Origin: Haplomitrium mnioides
Taxonomy: Eukaryota; Marchantiophyta; Haplomitriopsida; Calobryales
Direction of reading: 5' to 3'
NCBI GenBank assembly: GCA_049999725.1
Contig: JBNGIS010020384.1
Span: 1 to 24,357, forward strand
DNA: 24,357 nt
Below the pieces are notes generated by a model, which saw nothing but the letters and a program-made list of their open reading frames with translations, had not been told where the DNA came from and did not search any database. Each line of letters starts with the position of its first letter. The first letter of the stretch is position 1. The position numbers and the translations under genes are program-made. Below are positions 17,927-24,357 of this stretch, in pieces.

Positions 17927-18316
17927 TTGTTTCATCTTGATGGTATGATTGAGGAGCACTCTTGTAGAATGTTGGTCGATAGTGGGAGTTTTAAAAATTT
18001 TATGTCAGTACGTTTTGTTAAGATAATCAAAGCAAAATATAGGCCTATCAAGGGGAGTGTTGTGACTATGGCTGATGGCCAAAAGCATGACGTGTTTTGC
18101 TCTCAACAGCCATTCCTTTTAAGGATTGGAAAAAAGTATACCAAATCTATGCAATTTGTTATTGCATTTGTACAATATGACATCATTTTAGGATTGCCTT
18201 GGCTTGAAGAAAGATCTCCTCAATTGATTGGAGAAAACCACAAATTCAAGTTACCTTACAAGGTAACAAATTTCTTTTGGGGTATTCGACACCATTGGTC
18301 AAGAAGCCTAAGTTAG
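17927..18316 (+). pseudogene. Aspartic protease (nested element)
   Basis: Open frame with FHLDGMIEEHSCRMLVDSG (catalytic D-S-G at 17978-17986), a VTMADGQKH segment, and YDIILGLPWLEE near 18175-18215, the usual order of a retropepsin-like fold in Ty3/gypsy elements. It keeps the canonical active site, unlike the protease copies of the long-LTR family. It is in the same frame as Gag, so a single Gag-Pol frame is likely ancestral. The frame shifts near 18280. Confidence 0.9.
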
Positions 18317-19345
18317 TTCAACATGTTAATTTAGTGGTGCAAAAGTTGCATGTCTTTGCTGTTTGGATTAAACCCATCATGGACTTGAGTAAGGAAAGGG
18401 GAAAAGGTTCGTCTACCTTAATGATGGATGATATTTTGAAAGAGTTTTTGGATGTGTTTCTGCAGAATTTGCCAAATGGGTTATGAGACGATCGAGGAAT
18501 GCCTTTTCTAATTGAGTTGATACTGGGAAGCACTCCTTATAACTGACCTATATATTTGCTATCACCACAAGAATTAGAGGAGTTTCGAAAGACATTGACA
18601 GATCTACTTGTGAAGGATTTCATTCAACACAGTACTTCTCTTTGTGGAGCTCCGGTATTCTTTGTACCAAAGAAAGATGGTGGATTTCATCTTTGTATAG
18701 ATTATTGTGGATTGAACAATCAAATAGTGAAGAATGCTTATCCTCTACCTCGTATTGATAATTCGTTAGATCAGTTCAATATAGTACTTCTCCTTAGAGA
18801 GCTCCGGTATTCTTTGTACAAAAGAAAGATGGTGGATTTCATCTTTGTATAGATTATCGTGGATTGAACAATCAAATAGTGAAGAATGCTTATCCTCTAC
18901 CTCGTATTGATGATTCGTTGGATCACTTGAGTGGTGTAAGATTTTTTTCTAAGTTGGATTTTCAAAGTGGCTATTGGCAAATTCCAATCAAGCAAAGTGA
19001 TGTACCAAAGACAGCTTTTCGCACAAGGTTTGGGCACTTTGAGTGGAAAGTTCTTACATTTGGTCTTATTAATGCTCCGCCGATATTTATGGATCAAATC
19101 CATCGAGTTTTTGATGGGTTATTGGATAAGTCAGTGTTGGTATTTTTGGACGATATCATTATCTCTAGTAAAAGTGAAGTTAATCATCATGCTCATCTCA
19201 AGGAGGTACTACAATGACTATGCAATCGAAAGTTTTATTGCAAGAAGTCTAAGTGTGAGTTTAGGAAGCAAGAGGTGACTTATCTAGGGTATAAAGTGTG
19301 TGCAGATGACATCAAGATAGAGGAAGAGTTTAAGGCTATTGCATA
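18317..19345 (+). pseudogene. Reverse transcriptase (nested element)
   Basis: A linker (DILKEFLDVFLQNLPNGL, 18427-18483) leads to [17 protein letters not shown] (18559), [19 protein letters not shown] (18649-18705), then a 152 bp duplication, KLDFQSGYWQIPI at 18952-18990, FRTRFGHFEWKVLTFGL, and the catalytic FLDDIIIS with both Asp codons intact (19149-19154). Stop TGA at 19215-19217 interrupts LKEVLQ; the connection part CKKSKCEFRKQEVTYLGYKV follows in the same frame. The duplication shifts the frame by two, and without it the upstream and downstream frames coincide. Confidence 0.93.
18622..18925 (+). repeat. 152 bp tandem duplication inside RT
   Basis: Two head-to-tail copies, about 18622-18773 and 18774-18925 (AGTACTTCTC at 18631 and again at 18783). 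They cover the [10 protein letters not shown] to PLPRIDDSLD part of RT and differ at few sites, mostly transitions. The period is not a multiple of three, so it breaks the frame. Confidence 0.92.
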
Positions 19346-19980
19346 GTGGCCAAAACCAAATGATGCAAAGGATGTTCAAGATTTTAATGGATTTGGAAGC
19401 TTTTATCGAAGATTCATGCATTACTCTGCTCATATTGCTGCACCACTTACGGATTTACTAGGGAAGGATGCAAAGTTCAAATGGACGACCAAGGAGCAAG
19501 TGGCATTTGAACAACTCAAGGATGAGGTGACATCTCGTCCAATTCTACAGCCATATGATCCAAAGAGGCGTTGAATAGTTGATTTTGATGCTTCTAATTT
19601 TGCTATTGGAGTGGTTTTACAACAAGAGTTTGAGCATGGACTTCATCCAACTGCATTCATGTCACATCAATTGAATACGGCGGAGATAAATTATTCTGTA
19701 AGAGATTAAGAGCAATTAGCAATGGTTTATGCTACCAAAGTGTGGAGACACTATCTTTTGGGAAAACTTGTACTTATGCGCACAGACTACAAGCCATTGC
19801 TTCAAGCAATCCACTTGGAAAATATAACAAGTCGTAATAATTGCTGAGAACATCAACTACAACTCTTTGATTTCAAGTTGAAGTACAAGCTGAGAAGGTT
19901 CGATATTATTCCTAATGCATTGTCTCCAAGACCAGATCATCGAATAAATACATTAGAGATAACAAATACTAGTATATTAC
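19346..19980 (+). pseudogene. RNase H (nested element)
   Basis: After a stop (TAG near 19345) come WPKPNDAKDVQDFNGFGSFY, APLTDLLGKDAKFKW and RPILQPYDPKRR, then the RNase H start IVDFDASNFAIGVVLQQ (19576-19625), HQLNTAEINYSVRD, WRHYLLG and RTDYKPLLQA (the DY at about 19786). Frame 19878-20237 starts with the tail FDIIPNALSPRPDHR, typical of the RNase H to integrase transition. Stops at about 19573, 19707 and 19843 each need one transition. Confidence 0.9.
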
Positions 19981-21000
19981 ATCTTGATGAAGTAACCAGC
20001 GACGGCGTTCAACCAAAGTTACAAGAAGACATCTTCTATACTCTTGTTAGAGCACGTTTGGCGGTCCAAGATAGTGAGTATCATCTTTTTTCCATTTGGG
20101 ATGGTATTCTCTATCAAGGCCATCGAACATATGTTCTTCAAGATGATGCGCTTCGAACAACACGTTTACAAGAAGAACATGATATTTCAATTTCTGGGCA
20201 TCTTGGAGTAGACAAGACTACAGAGTTGCTTCAATGAACTTGGTGGTGGCTAAACCTAGCTCGAGATGTTCGTGGCTTTGTTCGTTCTTGTGAAAGTTGT
20301 CAACGAAACCAGGCTTCAAATCAAAAACCAGCTGATCTTCTGCAACCATTATTGATTCCTATTGCTCGGTGGGAATATGTAAGTTTGGATCTTATCTCAT
20401 CACTTCCAACCACATCTCGTGGGTTTACGACCATTGTGGTGTTTGTGGATAAGCTAAGAAAGCAAATTCATCTAGCACTTACAATGGATACGGTGGATCC
20501 TCCACAATTGGCGAAGATTTGTTTTGATATAGTCTTTCAATATCATGGAATACCAAAGGTACTTATATCTCATAGAGATTAATGATTCACTATGAAGTTT
20601 TGACAAGAGTTATTCACACTTTTAGGTACCAAACTATCTATGTCTACAACGTATCATCCTTAAACAGATGGGCAAAGTGAACGGGCAAATCGTACTATAG
20701 AGGATATGCTTCGAGCATTTATCAATGTTTATCATACGGATTGGGATAGTTTTCTACCGGCTATGGAGTTTGCATACAACAACTCTAAACAAGTAAGTAT
20801 TGGTTTTTCTCCTTTCTTTTTTAATTCTGGTCAACATCCTCTTTTCTGTGATGGTTTTCTTTCTCTTTCGTCTTCCACTGTTCTTAGTATTTCTATCTTT
20901 TTGTCTTGTTTATTTTCCTCCTTGCAAGATGCAAGAAACCATCTTGTTATTGGTCAAAATCGGCAAAATTAGTTTGCCGATAAACATCGTTGTGATTGCT
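19981..21000 (+). pseudogene. Integrase (nested element)
   Basis: Zinc-binding HHCC region at 20176-20310 (HDISISGHLGVDKT, then CESCQRN) with TGA at 20235-20237. Catalytic core at 20352-20582: WEYVSLDLISSLP (first Asp), FVDKLRKQIHLA, FQYHGIPKVLISHRD (second Asp), then TAA and TGA at 20580-20585. The motif TDGQSERANRTIEDML with the third acidic residue lies at 20665-20712. FINVYHTDWDSFLPAMEFAYNNS follows at 20718-20787. All three acidic positions of the D,D,E core are readable, yet at least five stops disable the protein. Confidence 0.92.
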
Positions 21001-21271
21001 CTTATGTTTTAGGTGACCAAGTTATGTTATCCACTCATAATCTTCATTGTCTTTAGATACTCAAGTTTGTAAGTTATCTTCTGCTTGGATTGGTCCATCC
21101 TCTATTTCTTAGGTTTTTTCTCCCATTGCTTATAAACTTGATCTTCTTCTTCATATAAAGATTCATCGTGTGTTCCATGTATCCAAACTTAAGCCTTTTG
21201 TTCCTAGTCCATCTTCTTTTCCAAATCGGGTTCAACTTCCTCCTTCGGCCATTGTTCTTGATGATCATAAA
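21001..21271 (+). pseudogene. Integrase C-terminal region before the chromodomain (nested element)
   Basis: Contains YVLGDQVMLSTHNLHC (21004-21050), a decayed GPY/F-type segment (WIGPSS near 21088-21105), then YKLDLLLHIKIHRVFHVSKLK and FVPSPS. This is the GPY/F module that precedes the chromodomain in chromoviruses. Stops and a frame change occur near 21055 and 21112. Confidence 0.8.
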
Positions 21272-21466
21272 GAATTTGAAGTAGACCATATTTTGGCAAC
21301 AAGAGTTATCAAGCATCGGCAACATCCATAAGTTCAATACAAGGTTTTGTAGAAAGGCTATCCATTTCATGATGCTACTTGGAAACCTTCTTCAAATCTT
21401 GAGAATGCTCAAGAAGCTATTAAAATTTTTAAAAGTTGCAGCAATGACGAGGATGTCATCGACTAG
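21272..21466 (+). pseudogene. Chromodomain at integrase C-terminus (nested element)
   Basis: A 64-codon frame from 21272 to the final stop at 21464-21466. It begins EFEVDHILATRVIKHRQHP, reaches the aromatic/lysine-glycine segment around 21341-21360 and ends HDATWKPSSNLENAQEAIK. Two in-frame stops replace residues: TAA at 21329-21331 and TAG at 21350-21352, the latter where the family has Trp. Chromodomains of this kind guide integration towards methylated-histone chromatin in chromoviruses. Confidence 0.9.
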
Positions 21467-21479
21467 ACGGCATGGATTA

Positions 21480-21911
21480 TGTAATAGTACAAGCATAAGG
21501 TTGTGCTCTTTATAATAAAATACAGAGGTGAAAGAAGTGGTAGTCTATCACTTTTAGGGTTAAGATTGGATTACTTGTCTTTGAAGTCACTTTTGGTAGA
21601 GAGTCACTTTTAGGTTACTTGATTTCAAAGTAACTTTTGGTAGAGAGTCACTTTTAAGGCTCAAATTAGAAATTACTTGTAAGTAAAGAAAGAGGGAAGA
21701 CACCCTCTTCTCTTGTATAAATAGAGGGGCTTCTTAGCCCCACTCTTCATTCTAGAGTTTCTCTCGAATCACTTGGGTTCTTTGGTTGCTTGGCTTTTGC
21801 TTGCACTCTTAATTTTAGCTTGGACCTTGAGTTGCTTTTGATTGAAGAACTCTATTAGAGTTCACCATGAGTTCTTACTCATTTCAATTTGGTCTTTGAG
21901 ATTCTTTTACA
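21480..21911 (+). mobile_element. 3' LTR of the nested element (432 bp)
   Basis: TG at 21480, CA at 21910-21911. Colinear with the 5' LTR over its full length, with the 44 bp duplication and TATA box kept. It lies 13 bases after the pol stop codon. No obvious polypurine tract precedes it (CTAGACGGCATGGATTA). Confidence 0.95.
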
Positions 21912-21916
21912 AGGCC
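21912..21916 (+). other. Target-site duplication, right copy (AGGCC)
   Basis: Partner of GGGCT at 16773-16777. Host LTR2 sequence resumes right after it (TACGGCTAAC against CATGGCTGAC at 9820 in LTR1). Confidence 0.65.
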
Positions 21917-22473
21917 TACGGCTAACGAGAAAAACGACCACTTCAAAGGGACACGGGAACGCAGATGACGAGACGTGCGAGGTATAGATTGAGGTGCTGC
22001 AACTTTTTGCGGGTTGGTGTGTATGCAAATTAGAGACGCACAAGCGATCTCAGGACAGGAAGACGCAACAAGGTAAGGAAGGAAGAATCACAGTGAAGAT
22101 ATGTGTAAAGCGAGTGGACTCGTGTAAGGGGCTAGCAAGGGTGGAGATAGACTGGAGGGGTGCCGAGAATTTCTAAGTGAGGAGCTCTAGATGCTCGAGA
22201 GATCCAGGTGAACTCATTTTTGCGGGTAGACCAATATTAAAGGTGAATCAATACGTGAAGCTGAAGGGGATTGAGTGTGAATGAGTAGGATTGCTACTGA
22301 AGTAATTAGTGATCCGTGAAAAGGGTTGTAAGGTGAAGAGAAATTTCTTTTTTCCTCAAAGGGATAACTTGCCACGGGGCCATCTTATAAAAGAACCGGT
22401 TCCCCTATTTTGTTTGCCCTTGCCTTCCAAAGTGGTACATTTGGAGGTTAAGGCCTGAAGGAGGGGCGTGATA
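21917..22473 (+). mobile_element. Long LTR, copy 2 (LTR2), part downstream of the nested element
   Basis: Aligns with 9820-10172 and then 10917-11120 of LTR1. About 745 bp present in LTR1 is missing at 22270-22272 (GAAGGGGAT joined to TGAGTGTGAATGAG). It ends GGGGCGTGATA at 22463-22473, the counterpart of GGGGCATGACA, and then abuts the middle of another LTR. Confidence 0.88.
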
Positions 22474-24357
22474 AGGCAAGCGAAAGAGATCATGCAAGCA
22501 TTATCCAAACGTAAGAATCAGGGCCAAGGCAGGTAAAAACGGAACACTCGCTAGAGGTAATAAGTAGAGAAGTGGAAGGAAGAGCGACATCGGAAGCAGA
22601 GGAAAATTTGGGATCGGATGAAGAGGACCAAGGGCATGGGACGGAAATCGAAGGTCGACAACAGATGGATTGGACTGCATGTAAGGTGAAATGTTGCATC
22701 GTAAACTTTCAGGTACAACGGTTGGAAGGAGAAGGATGAAGGCGACCGTCCTCGTGAGGCAACAACAAGAAAAGGTTCGGGAGACACTCCGTTTCCTTTG
22801 ATATTGATGGGCCTCACTAGGATCCGGATCTTTTTCGGAGTCTTGAAAAAACTACTTGGCGAATGGTCCGAAGAAGTATCGAAAGAGGGGGAAGACAGAC
22901 CATGCTACAAAGGAACGCATGGAAAGAGCCTGTTACCTACAATCAACTTTGGAAACTCCAGTCAACTTTAGACTTAGCAGCCCAAGGAATCCTTTAGATT
23001 GGATCCACGGTCAACTTTGGATCTAGGTTAGTGTGGTGGTCCAACTTCCAGTTTCAAGACAATGGCAGATAGCGCTCTACGGAGAAAAGTCAACTTCAGA
23101 CTCAACAGTGTGAGGGATTCTTCAGATCGGGTATGTGGTCGACTTCTGATCTAGGTTAGCATGGCGGTCCAACTTCCACTTTGAAGATGGCATCGGACCC
23201 CTACGGAGGAAAAGTCAACTTTAGACTCACCAGTTCGAGGGATTCTTGGGACTCACCAGTGTGAGGAATCCATCAGATCAAGTTCTCAGTCAACTTTGGA
23301 TCTAGGTCATCGCGGCAGTCCAACTTCCAGTTTGAAGACGATGTCGAATGGCGTCCTACGGAGAAATGTCAACTTCGGACTTAGCAGCCCAAAGAAAACT
23401 TCGGACTCACCAGTCGGAGGAATCCTTTGCATCGGGTCCCCAATCAACTTCGGATCTAGGTCAGCGAGGCGGTCCAACTTCTCCCTACAAAGTGGCATTG
23501 GACGGCACTCTGTGGAGTTCTTTGGACTCAGTTCCGCAGAGTTCCTCAGACTTAGTTCCGCGGAGTTCTTTGGACTCGGTTCTGCAAAAATCTTTAGACT
23601 CTATTCCGAGGACTTCTTTGGACTCATCAGTCCTCCAAAAACTTCAGACCAGACCCTTGGGAACCTCGAAACCTACCATTGACTTTGGATCAACTTTAAT
23701 TGTTGGGACAGGTGTCACCGCGGGAAGTAACCATACCACCTACCACCACATGGGAGCTGGGGAAGACAAGGGCAAAAGGAGTGCTCGCGGGATCGTGAGG
23801 AGTGGCACACATTGGGATTGAAGTCTGAATCTAGGGACGAGCAATGGGAGGAACGAAGCGTGGATGTGTACTATGGCATGCACAAATGCATTGTTGTGGA
23901 CATTACGAATCTAGAGGCTGAGAGGGAGATCGAAGGTGTGATTGAAGCTCTTGTGCAAGGGGATAGCGAGGAACGAGGAGCGTGCTCTGCAATCCATTGA
24001 GTGAAGCAAGTGGACTTGCATTCGGGGGCCAAAAGAGGGGAGGTAGATTGGAGGGAGGCCAAGAATTGTTTAGTGGGAGGCTCAAGAGGCTCAAGCAAAC
24101 TAGGTGAACCCATTCTGGAGGGTGGACTAGAGTTCACAAGTGGATCGATACTTGAAGGAGAATCAGGTGCATTTAGCTTGGACCTGTGAGTCGTGATTGT
24201 ACAGAAGATTCCGCCCAGTGGCATCAGAAGGGTGTTGTTGTTACCATTTCAAAAGGAGATCGAAGGCAAGGGATGGCTACGTTGGTGCTCGCGCACTGCA
24301 GAGAAGATCCGGTCGAGGTCTCGGGTGGAGTGTGTCCAGTAGTCGTGAGGACTGTCT
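22474..24357 (+). mobile_element. Diverged long LTR fragment (LTR-C), runs off the window
   Basis: From AAAGAGATCATGCAAG (22485) this parallels LTR1 from about 8240 to 10396, and the last bases (GTCGTGAGGACTGTCT) match 10381-10396. It is clearly more diverged than LTR1 and LTR2 are from each other. The repeat section (22930-23690) has GTCAAC landmarks at 22961, 23089, 23214 and 23368 (steps 128, 125, 154), so unit length differs from the 155 bp of LTR1. The first ~450 bp of the LTR is absent. The element end at 22473 abuts it directly, as if inserted into it. Confidence 0.8.
23502..23640 (+). repeat. 24 bp tandem repeats in LTR-C
   Basis: About five copies of a 24 bp unit such as AGTTCCGCGGAGTTCTTTGG followed by ACTC, degenerate towards the right. 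Because 24 is a multiple of three, several frames stay open and encode 8-residue repeats (for example SSLDSVPQ). A decayed form occurs at the matching place in LTR1 (about 9665-9730) and LTR2 (about 16620-16690). Confidence 0.85.

Larger units (their letters stand above)
16778..21911 (+). mobile_element. Nested Ty3/gypsy chromodomain retrotransposon (5.1 kb)
   Basis: A complete but dead element: 5' LTR, primer-binding site, gag-protease-RT-RNase H-integrase-chromodomain in one direction, and 3' LTR. The LTRs begin TGTAATAGTACAAG and end TTTTACA or TTTTTACA. By eye the two LTRs are roughly nine-tenths identical, so insertion is not recent. Domain order and the C-terminal chromodomain place it among the chromoviruses; compact size with ~0.43 kb LTRs is reminiscent of the Reina lineage, but the lineage is not proven. 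It splits LTR2, and the flanks rejoin to match LTR1. Confidence 0.95.

Overview
The window looks like land-plant nuclear DNA made almost entirely of old, nested and rearranged Ty3/gypsy-type LTR retrotransposons. I see no intact host gene, tRNA, rRNA or CRISPR array. The plant assignment rests on three things: a primer-binding site that fits my recollection of plant tRNA-Asn, a chromodomain-type retroelement with the usual plant initiator-Met primer site, and very long LTRs. The species cannot be read from the sequence; a large repeat-rich genome (a gymnosperm, for example) is only a guess. Coding frames are full of stops that one C-to-T or G-to-A change would explain, as expected of long-silenced methylated DNA.

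Layout. (1) 1-144 is AT-rich with no recognised feature. (2) 145-1498 is a minisatellite built from about 36 bp and 46 bp units in a higher-order order, with two 10-N assembly gaps. (3) 1499-4697, minus strand, is 'element 0': the outer end of an LTR (1499-2226) joined by deletion to RNase H, RT, protease and the gag-protease linker (2227-4697). (4) At about 4697 the orientation flips. 4699-7785, plus strand, is the pol region of 'element 1' (RT, RNase H, integrase), ending in a polypurine stretch. (5) 7786-11120 is a 3.3 kb LTR (LTR1) holding a tandem array of about 155 bp units. (6) 11121-14757 is the internal part of 'element 2': primer site, gag with three zinc-knuckle positions, protease and the start of RT, then a roughly 2.1 kb deletion straight to the end of integrase. 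(7) 14758-22473 is a second copy of the long LTR (LTR2), split by a 5.1 kb chromodomain retrotransposon (16778-21911) that has both LTRs, a primer site, gag-pro-RT-RNaseH-IN-chromodomain and a decayed 5 bp target duplication. (8) 22474-24357 is part of a third, more diverged long LTR (LTR-C) that runs off the window.

Relationships. Internal 1 - LTR1 - internal 2 - LTR2 is a tandem array with a shared LTR, the expected product of unequal recombination between LTRs. LTR1 preserves the empty site of the nested element, so the order of events can be read directly: long-LTR family first, chromodomain element later. The features most worth a second look are the 155 bp LTR array, which carries TTGACY (W-box-like) cores at alternating spacings of about 75 and 79 bp, the higher-order minisatellite, and different CpG-to-CpA changes hitting the RT catalytic aspartate pair in two copies. 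I found no convincing new biological system. All coordinates of degenerate features are read by eye.
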